From Anisus vortex (taxonomy: Eukaryota > Mollusca > Gastropoda > Planorbidae), in the NCBI GenBank assembly GCA_949126835.1, contig CASBPS010000092.1:1-64000 (forward strand): 64,000 bases of DNA. The letters are read 5' to 3'. Below the pieces are notes generated by a model. That model was not told where the DNA came from and did not search any database. It worked only from the letters and a program-made list of their open reading frames with translations. The position numbers and the translations under genes are program-made. Positions within the stretch are counted from its first letter, which is position 1, and each line of letters begins with the position of its first letter. Positions 12,630 to 27,800 of the stretch are shown piece by piece.

Positions 12630-15600
12630 ATCAGCCTTCATCATGGTATATACTTTATATCTAATAAAAACACACAAAATAAGCCTTCATCATGGTATAT
12701 ACTTTATATCAAATAAAAACACATAAAATCAGCCTTTATTATGGTATATACTTTATATCTAATAAAAACACATAAAATAAGCCTTCATCATGGTATATAC
12801 TTTATATCTAATAAAAACACATAAAATCAGCCTTCATCATGGTATATACTTTATATATAATAAAAACACAGAAAATTAGCCCTCATCATGTTATATACTT
12901 TATATCAAATAAAAACACATAAAATCAGCCTTCATCATGGTATATACTTTATATCTAATAAAAACACATAAAATCAGCCTTCATCATGGTATATACTTTA
13001 TAACTAATAAAAACACATAAAATCAGCCTTTATCATGGTATATACTTTATATCTAATAAAAACACATAAAATCAGCCTTCATCATGGTATATACTTTATA
13101 TCAAATAAAAACACATAAAATCAGCCTTCATCATGGTATATAATTTATGTCTAATAAAAACACATAAAATCAGCCTTAATCATGGTATATACTTTATATC
13201 TAATAAAAACACAAAAAATCAGCCTTCATCATGGTATATACTTTATATATAATAAAAACACATAAAATCAGCCTTCATCATAGTATATACTTTATATATA
13301 ATAAAAACACATAAAATCAGCCTTCATCATGGTATATACTTTATATCTAATAAAAACACACAAAATCAGCCTTCATCATGGTATATACTTTATATCTAAT
13401 AAAAACACATAAAATCAGCCTTCATCATGGTATATACTTTATATCTAATAAAAACACATAAAATCAGCCTTCATCATGGTATATATTTTATATATAATAA
13501 AAACACACAAAATCAGCCTTCATCATGGTATATACTTTATATCTAATAAAAACACATAAAATCAGCCTTCATCATGGTATATACTTTATATCTAATAAAA
13601 ACACATAAAATCAGCCTTCATCATGGTATATACTTTATATATAATAAAAACACACTAAATTAGCCTTCATCATGGTATATACTTTATATCAAATAAAAAC
13701 ACATAAAATCAGCATTCATCATGGTATATATTTTATATCTAATAAAAACACATAAAATCAGCCTTCATCATGGTATATACTTTATATCTAATAAAAACAC
13801 ACAAAATCAGCCTTCATCATGGTATATACTTTATATCTAATAAAAACACATAAAATCAGCCTTTATCATAGTATATACTTTATATATAATAAAAACACAT
13901 AAAATCAGCCTTCATCATGGTAAATACTTTATATCTAATAAAAACACATAAAATAAGCCTTCATCGTGGTATATACTTTATATAAAAGAAAACACATAAA
14001 ATCAACCTTCTTCGTGGTATATACTTTATATCTAATAAAAACACATAAAATCAGCCTTCATCATGGTATATACTTTATATCAAATAAAAACACATAAAAT
14101 CAGCCTTCATCATGGTATATACTTTATATCTAATAAAAACACATAAAATCAGCCTTCATCATGGTATATACTTTATATATAATAAAAACACATAAAATCA
14201 GCCTTCATCATGGTATATACTTTATTTCAAATAAAAACACATAAAATCAACCTTCATCATGGTATATACTATATATCTAATAAAAACACATAAAATCAGC
14301 CTTCATCATGGTATATACTTTATATCTAATAAAAACACATAAAATCAGCCTTCATCATGGTATATACTTTATATCTAATAAAAACACATAAAATCAACCT
14401 TCATCATGGTATATACTTTATATCTAATAAAAACACATAAAATCAGCCTTCATCATGGTATATACTTTATATCTAATAAAAACACACAAAATCAGCCTTC
14501 ATCATGGTATATACCTTATATCAAATAAAAACACATAAAATCAGCCTTTATTATGGTATATACTTTATATCTAATAAAAACACATAAAATCAGCCTTCAT
14601 CATGGTATATACTTTATATATAATAAAAACACAGAAAATTAGCCCTCATCATGGTATATACTTTATATCAAATAAAAACACATAAAATCAGCCAACATCA
14701 TGGTATATACTTTATATCAAATAAAAACACACAAAATCAGCCTTCATCATGGTATATACTTTATATCTAATAAAAACACATAAAATCAGCCTTTATCATA
14801 GTATATACTTTATATATAATAAAAACACATAAAATCAGCCTTCATCATGGTAAATACTTTATATCTAATAAAAACACATAAAATAAGCCTTCATCGTGGT
14901 ATATACTTTATATAAAAGAAAACACATAAAATCAACCTTCTTCAAGGTATATACTTTATATCTAATAAAAACACATAAAATCAGCCTTCATCATGGTATA
15001 TACTTTATATCAAATAAAAACACATAAAATCAGCCTTCATCATGGTATATACTTTATATCTAATAAAAACACATAAAATCAGCCTTCATCATGGTATATA
15101 CTTTATATATAATAAAAACACATAAAATCAGCCTTCATCATGGTATATACTTTATTTCAAATAAAAACACATAAAATCAACCTTCATCATGGTATATACT
15201 ATATATCTAATAAAAACACATAAAATCAGCCTTCATCATGGTATATACTTTATATCAAATAAAAACACACAAAATCAGCCTTCATCATGGTATATACTTT
15301 ATATCTAATAAAAACACATAAAATCAGCCTTTATCATAGTATATACTTTATATATAATAAAAACACATAAAATCAGCCTTCATCATGGTAAATACTTTAT
15401 ATCTAATAAAAACACATAAAATAAGCCTTCATCGTGGTATATACTTTATATAAAAGAAAACACATAAAATCAACCTTCTTCGTGGTATATACTTTATATC
15501 TAATAAAAACACATAAAATCAGCCTTCATCATGGTATATACTTTATATCAAATAAAAACACATAAAATCAGCCTTCATCATGGTATATACTTTATATCTA

Positions 15601-18600
15601 ATAAAAACACATAAAATCAGCCTTCATCATGGTATATACTTTATATATAATAAAAACACATAAAATCAGCCTTCATCATGGTATATACTTTATTTCAAAT
15701 AAAAACACATAAAATCAACCTTCATCATGGTATATACTATATATCTAATAAAAACACATAAAATCAGCCTTCATCATGGTATATACTTTATATCAAATAA
15801 AAACACACAAAATCAGCCTTCATCATGGTATATACTTTATATCTAATAAAAACACATAAAATCAGCCTTTATCATAGTATATACTTTATATATAATAAAA
15901 ACACATAAAATCAGCCTTCATCATGGTAAATACTTTATATCTAATAAAAACACATAAAATAAGCCTTCATCGTGGTATATACTTTATATAAAAGAAAACA
16001 CATAAAATCAACCTTCTTCGTGGTATATACTTTATATCTAATAAAAACACATAAAATCAGCCTTCATCATGGTATATACTTTATATCAAATAAAAACACA
16101 TAAAATCAGCCTTCATCATGGTATATACTTTATATCTAATAAAAACACATAAAATCAGCCTTCATCATGGTATATACTTTATATCTAATAAAAACACACA
16201 AAATAAGCCTTCATCATGGTATATACTTTATATCAAATAAAAACACATAAAATCAGCCTTTATTATGGTATATACTTTATATCTAATAAAAACACATAAA
16301 ATAAGCCTTCATCATGGTATATACTTTATATCTAATAAAAACACATAAAATCAGCCTTCATCATGGTATATACTTTATATATAATAAAAACACAGAAAAT
16401 TAGCCCTCATCATGTTATATACTTTATATCAAATAAAAACACATAAAATCAGCCTTCATCATGGTATATACTTTATATCTAATAAAAACACATAAAATCA
16501 GCCTTCATCATGGTATATACTTTATAACTAATAAAAACACATAAAATCAGCCTTTATCATGGTATATACTTTATATCTAATAAAAACACATAAAATCAGC
16601 CTTCATCATGGTATATACTTTATATCAAATAAAAACACATAAAATCAGCCTTCATCATGGTATATAATTTATGTCTAATAAAAACACATAAAATCAGCCT
16701 TAATCATGGTATATACTTTATATCTAATAAAAACACAAAAAATCAGCCTTCATCATGGTATATACTTTATATATAATAAAAACACATAAAATCAGCCTTC
16801 ATCATAGTATATACTTTATATATAATAAAAACACATAAAATCAGCCTTCATCATGGTATATACTTTATATCTAATAAAAACACACAAAATCAGCCTTCAT
16901 CATGGTATATACTTTATATCTAATAAAAACACATAAAATCAGCCTTCATCATGGTATATACTTTATATCTAATAAAAACACATAAAATCAGCCTTCATCA
17001 TGGTATATATTTTATATATAATAAAAACACACAAAATCAGCCTTCATCATGGTATATACTTTATATCTAATAAAAACACATAAAATCAGCCTTCATCATG
17101 GTATATACTTTATATCTAATAAAAACACATAAAATCAGCCTTCATCATGGTATATACTTTATATATAATAAAAACACACTAAATTAGCCTTCATCATGGT
17201 ATATACTTTATATCAAATAAAAACACATAAAATCAGCATTCATCATGGTATATATTTTATATCTAATAAAAACACATAAAATCAGCCTTCATCATGGTAT
17301 ATACTTTATATCTAATAAAAACACACAAAATCAGCCTTCATCATGGTATATACTTTATATCTAATAAAAACACATAAAATCAGCCTTTATCATAGTATAT
17401 ACTTTATATATAATAAAAACACATAAAATCAGCCTTCATCATGGTAAATACTTTATATCTAATAAAAACACATAAAATAAGCCTTCATCGTGGTATATAC
17501 TTTATATAAAAGAAAACACATAAAATCAACCTTCTTCGTGGTATATACTTTATATCTAATAAAAACACATAAAATCAGCCTTCATCATGGTATATACTTT
17601 ATATCAAATAAAAACACATAAAATCAGCCTTCATCATGGTATATACTTTATATCTAATAAAAACACATAAAATCAGCCTTCATCATGGTATATACTTTAT
17701 ATATAATAAAAACACATAAAATCAGCCTTCATCATGGTATATACTTTATTTCAAATAAAAACACATAAAAATCAACCTTCATCATGGTATATACTATATA
17801 TCTAATAAAAACACATAAAATCAGCCTTCATCATGGTATATACTTTATATCTAATAAAAACACATAAAATCAGCCTTCATCATGGTATATACTTTATTAT
17901 CTAATAAAAACACATAAAATCAACCTTCATCATGGTATATACTTTATATCTAATAAAAACACATAAAATCAGCCTTCATCATGGTATATACTTTATATCT
18001 AATAAAAACACACAAAATCAGCCTTCATCATGGTATATACTTTATATCAAATAAAAACACATAAAATCAGCCTTTATTATGGTATATACTTTATATCTAA
18101 TAAAAACACATAAAATCAGCCTTCATCATGGTATATACTTTATATATAATAAAAACACAGAAAATTAGCCCTCATCATGGTATATACTTTATATCAAATA
18201 AAAACACATAAAATCAGCCAACATCATGGTATATACTTTATATCAAATAAAAACACACAAATCAGCCTTCATCATGGTATATACTTTATATCTAATAAAA
18301 ACACATAAAATCAGCCTTTATCATAGTATATACTTTATATATAATAAAAACACATAAAATCAGCCTTCATCATGGTAAATACTTTATATCTAATAAAAAC
18401 ACATAAAATAAGCCTTCCATCGTGGTATATACTTTATATAAAAGAAAACACATAAAATCAACCTTCTTCGTGGTATATACTTTATATCTAATAAAAACAC
18501 ATAAAATCAGCCTTCATCATGGTATATACTTTATATCAAATAAAAACACATAAAATCAGCCTTCATCATGGTATATACTTTATATCTAATAAAAACACAT

Positions 18601-19300
18601 AAAATCAGCCTTCATCATGGTATATACTTTATATATAATAAAAACACATAAAATCAGCCTTCATCATGGTATATACTTTATTTCAAATAAAAACACATAA
18701 AATCAACCTTCATCATGGTATATACTATATATCTAATAAAAACACATAAAATCAGCCTTCATCATGGTATATACTTTATATCAAATAAAAACACACAAAA
18801 TCAGCCTTCATCATGGTATATACTTTATATCTAATAAAAACACATAAAATCAGCCTTTATCATAGTATATACTTTATATATAATAAAAACACATAAAATC
18901 AGCCTTCATCATGGTAAATACTTTATATCTAATAAAAACACATAAAATAAGCCTTCATCGTGGTATATACTTTATATAAAAGAAAACACATAAAATCAAC
19001 CTTCTTCGTGGTATATACTTTATATCTAATAAAAACACATAAAATCAGCCTTCATCATGGTATATACTTTATATCAAATAAAAACACATAAAATCAGCCT
19101 TCATCATGGTATATACTTTATATCTAATAAAAACACATAAAATCAGCCTTCATCATGGTATATACTTTATATATAATAAAAACACATAAATCAGCCTTCA
19201 TCATGGTATATACTTTATTTCAAATAAAAACACATAAAATCAACCTTCATCATGGTATATACTATATATCTAATAAAAACACATAAAATCAGCCTTCATC
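12630..19300 (+). repeat. ~3.52-kb segmental duplication (72 monomers)
   Basis: Markers recur 3,524-3,526 bp apart. The GAAAATTAGCCCTCATC monomer followed by CATGTTATATAC is at 12,871 and 16,395. The 48-bp AAAAGAAAAC monomer is at 13,984 and 17,508. GCCAACATC is at 14,691 and 18,217. The 2-bp increase is explained by single-base insertions near 17,768 and 17,898. Copy 1 starts near 12,630 and copy 2 near 16,154. Copy 2 has one fewer 11-mer than copy 1, so copy number of the smaller unit changed after or during the duplication. Confidence 0.85.
14700..16154 (+). repeat. 538-bp higher-order repeat (11-mer), tandem copies
   Basis: The distinctive AAAAGAAAAC monomer, which is 48 bp rather than 49, occurs at 14,914, 15,452 and 15,990, exactly 538 bp apart (ten 49-mers plus one 48-mer). 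Each unit carries the same order of markers: AAAAGAAAAC with CAACCTTCTTC, then TTATTTCAAAT with AATCAACC, then CTATATATCTAAT, then CATAGTATATAC, then GGTAAATAC, then ATAAGCC with CGTGG. One difference is TTCAAGG at about 14,941 where the other copies read TTCGTGG. The same unit appears singly at about 13,984 and 21,327 and as a pair at 18,440 and 18,978. Confidence 0.9.
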
Positions 19301-22300
19301 ATGGTATATACTTTATATCTAATAAAAACACATAAAATCAGCCTTCATCATGGTATATACTTTATATCTAATAAAAACACATAAAATCAACCTTCATCAT
19401 GGTATATACTTTATATCTAATAAAAACACATAAAATCAGCCTTCATCATGGTATATACTTTATATCTAATAAAAACACACAAAATCAGCCTTCATCATGG
19501 TATATACTTTATATCAAATAAAAACACATAAAATCAGCCTTTATTATGGTATATACTTTATATCTAATAAAAACACATAAAATCAGCCTCATCATGGTAT
19601 ATACTTTATATATAATAAAAACACAGAAAATTAGCCCTCATCATGGTATATACTTTATATCAAATAAAAACACATAAAATCAGCCAACATCATGGTATAT
19701 ACTTTATATCAAATAAAAACACATAAAATCAGCCTTCATCATGGTATATACTTTATATCTAATAAAAACACATAAAATCAGCCTTCATCATGGTATATAC
19801 TTTATATATAATAAAAACACACTAAATTAGCCTTCATCATGGTATATACTTTATATCTAATAAAAACACACAAAATCAGCCTTCATCATGGTATATACTT
19901 TATATCTAATAAAAACACATAAAATCAGCCTTCATCATAGTATATACTTTATATATAATAAAAACACATAAAATCAGCCTTCATCATGGTATATACTTTA
20001 TATCTAATAAAAACACATAAAATAAGCCTTCATCGTGGTATATACTTTATATCTAATAAAAACACACAAAATCAGCCTTCATCATGGTATATACTTTATA
20101 TCTAATAAAAACACACAAAATCAGCCTTCATCACGGAATATACTTTATATCTAATAAAAACACACAAAATCAGCCTTCATCATGGTATATACTTTATATC
20201 TAATAAAAACACATAAAGTCAGCCTTCATCATGGTATATACTTTATATATAATAAAAACACATAAAATCAGCCTTCATCATGGTATATACTTTATATCTA
20301 ATAAAAACACACAAAATTAGCCTTCATCATGGTATATACTTTATATCAAATAAAAACACATAAAATCAGCCTTAATCATGGTATATACTTTATTTCAAAT
20401 AAAAACACATAAAATCAACCTTCATCATGGTATATACTATATATCTAATAAAAACACATAAAATCAGCCTTCATCATGGTATATACTTTATATCTAATAA
20501 AAACACATAAAATCAGCCTTCATCATGGTATATACTTTATATCTAATAAAAACACATAAAATCAACCTTCATCATGGTATATACTTTATATCTAATAAAA
20601 ACACATAAAATCAGCCTTCATCATGGTATATACTTTATATCTAATAAAAACACACAAAATCAGCCTTCATCATGGTATATACTTTATATCAAATAAAAAC
20701 ACATAAAATCAGCCTTTATTATGGTATATACTTTATATCTAATAAAAACACATAAAATCAGCCTTCATCATGGTATATACTTTATATATAATAAAAACAC
20801 AGAAAATTAGCTCTCATCATGGTATATACTTTATATCAAATAAAAACACATAAAATCAGCCAACATCATGGTATATACTTTATATCAAATAAAAACACAT
20901 AAAATCAGCCTTCATCATGGTATATACTTTATATCTAATAAAAACACATAAAATCAGCCTTCATCATGGTATATACTTTATATATAATAAAAACACACTA
21001 AATTAGCCTTCATCATGGTATATACTTTATATCAAATAAAAACACATAAAATCAGCATTCATCATGGTATATATTTTATATCTAATAAAAACACATAAAA
21101 TCAGCCTTCATCATGGTATATACTTTATATCTAATAAAAACACACAAAATCAGCCTTCATCATGGTATATACTTTATATCTAATAAAAACACATAAAATC
21201 AGCCTTCATCATAGTATATACTTTATATATAATAAAAACACATAAAATCAGCCTTCATCATGGTATATACTTTATATCTAATAAAAACACATAAAATAAG
21301 CCTTCATCGTGGTATATACTTTATATAAAAGAAAACACATAAAATCAACCTTCTTCGTGGTATATACTTTATATCTAATAAAAACACATAAAATCAGCCT
21401 TCATCATGGTATATACTTTATATCAAATAAAAACACATAAAATCAGCCTTCATCATGGTATATACTTTATATCTAATAAAAACACATAAAATCAGCCTTC
21501 ATCATGGTATATACTTTATATATAATAAAAACACATAAAATCAGCCTTCATCATGGTATATACTTTATATTAAATAAAAACACATAAAATCAACCTTCAT
21601 CATGGTATATACTATATATCTAATAAAAACACATAAAATCAGCCTTCATCATGGTATATACTTTATATCTAATAAAAACACATAAAATCAGCCTTCATCA
21701 TGGTATATACTTTATATCTAATAAAAACACATAAAATCAGCCTTCATCATGGTATATACTTTATATCTAATAAAAACACATAAAATCAGCCTTCATCATG
21801 GTATATACTTTATATCTAATAAAAACACATAAAATTAGCCTTCATCATGGTATATACTTTATATCTAATAAAACACATAAAATCAGTCTTCATCATGGTA
21901 TATACTTTATATATAATAAAAACACATAAAATCAGCCTTCATCATGGTATATATTTTATATATAATAAAAACACACAAAATCAGCCATCATCATGGTATA
22001 TACTTTATATATAATAAAACACATAAAATCAGCCTTCATCATGGTATATACTTTATATCTAATAAAAACACATAAAATCAGCCTTCATCATGGTATATAC
22101 TTTATATCTAATAAAAACACATAATATCAGCCTTCATCATGGTATATACTTTATATCTAATAAAAACACATAAAATCAGTCTTCATCATGGTATATACTT
22201 TATATCTAAAAAAAACACATAAAATCAGCCTTCATATATACTTTATATCTAATAAAAACACACAAAATCAGCCTTCATCATGGTATATACTTTATATCAA

Positions 22301-22850
22301 ATAAAAACACATAAAATCAGCCTTTATTATGGTATATACTTTATATCTAATAAAAACACATAAAATCAGCCTTCATCATGGTATATACTTTATATATAAT
22401 AAAAACACAGAAAATTAGCCCTCATCATGGTATATACTTTATATCAAATAAAAACACATAAAATCAGCCTTCATCATGGTATATACTTTATATCAAATAA
22501 AAACACATAAAATCAGCCTTCATCATGGTATATACTTTATATCTAATAAAAACACATAAAATCAGCCTTCATCATGGTATATACTTTATAACTAATAAAA
22601 ACACATAAAATCAGCCTTTATCATGGTATATACTTTATGTCTAATAAAAACTCATAAAATCAGCCTTCATCATGGTATATACTTTATGTCTAATAAAAAC
22701 ACATAAAATCAGCCTTCATCATGGTATATAATTTATGTCTAATAAAAACACGTAAAATCAGCCTTAATCATGGTATATACTTTATATCTAATTAAAACAC
22801 AAAAAATCAGCCTTCATCATGGTATATACTTTATATATAATAAAAACACA
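19300..22850 (+). repeat. Mosaic block joining the 11-mer and 29-mer families
   Basis: Monomers at about 20,040-20,390 carry the 29-mer family series CACGGAAT, AAAGTCAGCC and CTTAATC, matching about 9,660-10,010. Both sides belong to the 11-mer family (TTATTTCAAAT with AATCAACC, CTATATATCTAAT, GCCAACATC, AAAAGAAAAC at 21,327). The right switch lies inside one monomer near 20,380-20,395, where CTTAATC is followed directly by TTATTTCAAAT. From 21,640 to 22,850 the monomers are near-consensus with scattered variants. A 6-bp internal deletion at about 22,231-22,241 joins TTCAT directly to ATATAC. Confidence 0.75.
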
Positions 22851-24860
22851 TAAAATCAGCCTTCATCATGGTATATACTTTATATATAATAAAAACACAT
22901 AAAATCAGCCTTCATCATGGTATATACTTTATATCTAATAAAAACACACAAAATCAGCCTTCATCATGGTATATACTTTATATTAAAAAAAAAACACATA
23001 AAATCAGCCTTCATCATGGTATATACTATATATCTAATAAAAACACATAAAATCAAGCCTTCATCATGGTATATATTTTATATATAATAAAAACACACAA
23101 AATCAGCCTCATCATGGTATATACTTTATATCTAATAAAACACATAAAATCAGCCTTCATCATGGTATATACTTTATATCTATAAAAACACTAAAATCAG
23201 CCTTCGTCATGGTATATACTTTATATATAATAAAAACACACTAAATTAGCCTTCATCATGGTATATACTTTATATCAAATAAAAACACATAAAATCAGCA
23301 TTCATCATGGTATATATTTTATATCTAATAAAAACACATAAAATCAGCCTTCATCATGGTATATACTTTAATATCTAATAAAAACACACAAATCAGCCTT
23401 CATCATGGTATATACTTTTATATCTAATAAAAACACATAAAATCAGCCTTCATCATAGTATATACTTTATATATAATAAAAACACATAAAATCAGCCTTC
23501 ATTATGGTAAATACTTTATATCTAATAAAAAACACATAAAATAAGCCTTCATCGTGGTATATACTTTATATAAAATAAAACACATAAAATCAACCTTCTT
23601 CGTGGTATATACTTTATATCTAATAAAAACACATAAAATCAGCCTTCATAATGGTATACTTTATATCAAAATAAAAACACATAAAATCAGCCTTCATCAT
23701 GGTATATACTTTATATCTAATAAAAAACACATAAAATCAGCCTTCATCATGGTATATACTTTATATATAATAAAAAACACATAAAATCAGGCCTTCATCA
23801 TGGTATATACTTTATATCAAATAAAAAACACATAAAATCAACCTTCAACAGGTATATACTATATATCTAATAAAAAACACATAAAATCAGCCTTCATCAT
23901 GGTATATACTTTATATCTAATAAAAACACATAAAATCAGCCTTTATCATGGTATATACTTTTATCTAATAAAAAACAACATAAAATCAACCTTCATCATG
24001 GTATATACTTTATATCTAATAAAAACACATAAAATCAGCCTTCATCATGGTATATACTTTATATCTAATAAAAACACATAAAATTAGCCTTTATCATGGT
24101 ATATACTTTATATCTAATAAAACACATAAAATCAGTCTTCATCATGGTATATACTTTATATATAATAAAAACACATAAAATCAGCCTTCATCATGGTATA
24201 TACTTTATACTTAATAAAAACACACAAAATCAGCCTTCAACATGGTATATACTTTATATCAAATAAAAAACACATAAAATCAGCCTTCATCATGGTATAT
24301 ACTTTATATCTAATAAAAACACTATAAAATCAGACCTTCATCATGGTATATATTTTATATATAATAAAAACACACAAAATCAGCCTTCATCATGGTATAT
24401 ACTTTATATCTAATAAAAACACATAAAATCAGCCTTCATCATTGCATATACTTTATATCTAATAAAAACACACAAAATCAGCCTTCATCATGGTATATAC
24501 TTTATATCTAATAAAAACACATAAAATCAGCCTTCATCATGGTATATTACTTTATGTCTAATAAAAACACATAAAATCAGCCTTCATCATTGTATATACT
24601 TTATATATATATAAACAACACATAAATCAGCCTTCATCATTGTATATACTTTTATATATAATAAAAACACATAAAATCAGCTACATCATGGTATATACTT
24701 TATATATAATAAAAACACATAAAATAAGCCTTCATCATGGTAATATACTTTATATCTAATAAAAACACACAAAATCACAGCGTTCATCATGGTATATACT
24801 TTATATCAAATTAAAACACATAAAATCAGCCTTCATCATGGTATATACTTTATATCTTAT
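22850..24860 (+). repeat. Indel-rich satellite segment
   Basis: The monomer order matches the cleaner segment near 25.9-27.9 kb, yet this copy has a one- or two-base insertion or deletion in a large share of its monomers. Examples are ATCAAGCC (about 23,053), CTATAAAAACACTAAAATC (23,180), TTTAATATC (23,368), repeated AAAAAACAC extensions between 23,520 and 24,270, CAGGCC (23,788), CAACAGGTATAT (23,847), CAGACC (24,330), TATTAC (24,545), ATATATATATAAAC (24,602), GTAATATAC (24,742) and CACAGCG (24,776). Other parts of the array have far fewer. A patch of unpolished long-read sequence is the simplest explanation. Real degeneration of an older segment is the alternative. Confidence 0.75.
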
Positions 24861-27800
24861 AAAAACACACAAAATCAGCCTTCATCGTGGTATATACTTT
24901 ATATATAATAAAAACACACAAAATCAGCCTTCATCATGGTATATACTTTATATCTAATAAAAACACATAAAATCAGCCTTCATCATGGTATATACTTTAT
25001 ATCTAATAAAAACACATAAAATCAGCCTTCATCATGGTATATTCTTTATATATAATAAAAACACACTAAATTAGCCTTCATCATGGTATATACTTTATAT
25101 CAAATAAAAACACACAAAATCAGCGTTCATCATGGTATATATTTTATATCAAATAAAACACATAAAATCAGCCTTCATCGTGGTATATACTTTATATCTA
25201 ATAAAAACACATAAAATCAGCCTTCATCATGGTATATACTTTATATCTAATAAAAACACATAAAATCAGCCTTCATCATGGTATATACTTTAAAGCTAAT
25301 AAAAACATATAAAATAAGCCTTCATCATGGTATATACTTTATATATAATAAAAACACATAAAATCAGCCTTCATCATGGTATATACTTTATATATAATAA
25401 AAACACATAAAATCAGCCTTAATCATGGTATATACTTTATATCAAATAAAAACACACAAAATCAGCCTTCATCGTGGTATATACTTTATATATAATAAAA
25501 ACATTTAAAATCAGCCTTCATCATGGTATGTACTTTATATATAATAAAAACACACAAAATCAGCCTCCATCATGGTATATACTTTATATCTAATACAAAC
25601 ACATAAAATCAGCCTTCATCATGGTATATACTTTATATCTAATAAAAACACACAAAATCAGCCTTCATCATGGTATATACTTTATATAAAAAAAACACAT
25701 AAATTCAGCCTTCATTATGGTATATACTTTATATCTAATAAAAACACATAAAATCAGCCTTCATCATTGTATATATTTATATATAATAAAAACACACAAA
25801 ATAATCCTTCATCATTGTATATACTTTATATCTAATAAAAACACATACAATCAGCCTTCATCATGGTATATACTTTATATCTAATAAAAACACATAAAAT
25901 CAGCCTTCATCATGGTATATACTTTATGTCTAATAAAAACACATAAAATAAGCCTTCATCATGGTATTAACTTTATACCAAAAAAAAACACATAAAATCA
26001 GCCTTCATCATGGTATATACTTTATATATAATAAAAATACATAAATCGGCCTTCATCATGGTGTATACTTTATATATAATAAAAACACACAAAATCAGCC
26101 TTCATCATGGTATAAACTTTATATCTAATAAAAACACATAAAATCAGCCTTCATCATGGTATATACTTTATATCTAATAAAAAACACATAAAATCAGCCA
26201 TCATCGTGGTATATACTTTATATATAAAAAAAACACACAAAATCAGCCTTCATCATGGTATATACTTTATATCTAATAAAAACACACAAAATTAGCCTTC
26301 ATCATGGTATATACTTTATATCTAATACAAACACACAAAATCAGCCTTCATCATGGTATATACTTTATATCTAATAAAAACACATAAAATCAGCCTTCAT
26401 CATAGTATATACTTTATATATAATAAAAACACATAAAATCAGCCTTCATCATGGTAAATACTTTATATCTAATAAAAACACATAAAATAAGCTTCATCGT
26501 GGTATATACTTTATATAAAATAAAAACACATAAAATTAACCTTCTTCGTGGTATATACTTTATATCTAATAAAAAACACATAAAATCAGCCTTCATAATG
26601 GTATATACTTTATATCAAATAAAAACACATAAAATCAGCCTTCATCATGGTATATACTTTATATCTAATAAAAAACACATAAAATCAGCCTTCATCATGG
26701 TATATACTTTATATATAATAAAAAACACATAAAATCAGCCTTCATCATGGTATATACTTTATATCAAATAAAAACACATAAAATCAACCTTCATCGTGGT
26801 ATATACTATATATCTAATAAAAACACATAAAATCAGCCTTCATCATGGTATATACTTTATATCTAATAAAAACACATAAAATCAGCCTTTATCATGGTAT
26901 ATACTTTATATCTAATAAAAACACATAAAATCAACCTTCATCATGGTATATACTTTATATCTAATAAAAACACATAAAATCAGCCTTCATCATGGTATAT
27001 ACTTTATATCTAATAAAAACACATAAAATTAGCCTTTATCATGGTATATACTTTATATCTAATAAAACACATAAAATCAGTCTTCATCATGGTATATACT
27101 TTATATATAATAAAAACACATAAAATCAGCCTTCATCATGGTATATACTTTATATCTAATAAAAACACACAAAATCAGCCTTCATCATGGTATATACTTT
27201 ATATCAAATAAAAACACATAAAATCAGCCTTCATCATGGTATATACTTTATATCTAATAAAAACACATAAAATCAGCCTTCATCATGGTATATATTTTAT
27301 ATATAATAAAAACACACAAAATCAGCCTTCATCATGGTATATACTTTATATCTAATAAAAACATATAAAATCAGCCTTCATCATGGTATATACTTTATAT
27401 CTAATAAAAACACATAAAATCAGCCTTCATCATGGTATATACTTTATATCTAATAAAAACACACAAAATCAGCCTTCATCATGGTATATACTTTATATCT
27501 AATAAAAACACATAAAATCAGCCTTCATCATGGTATATACTTTATGTCTAATAAAAACACATAAAATCAGCCTTCATCATTGTATATACTTTATATATAA
27601 TAACAACACATAAAATCAGCCTTCATCATGGTATATACTTTATATATAATAAAAACACATAAAATCAGCCTACATCATGGTATATACTTTATATATAATA
27701 AAAACACATAAAATAAGCCTTCATCATGGTATATACTTTATATCTAATAAAAACACACAAAATCAGCGTTCATCATGGTATATACTTTATATCAAATTAA

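Noticed and set aside
26414..26596. 60-codon open frame on the - strand
   Set aside because: It is the reverse-strand reading of four ordinary monomers with small indels. Nothing distinguishes it from neighbouring satellite.
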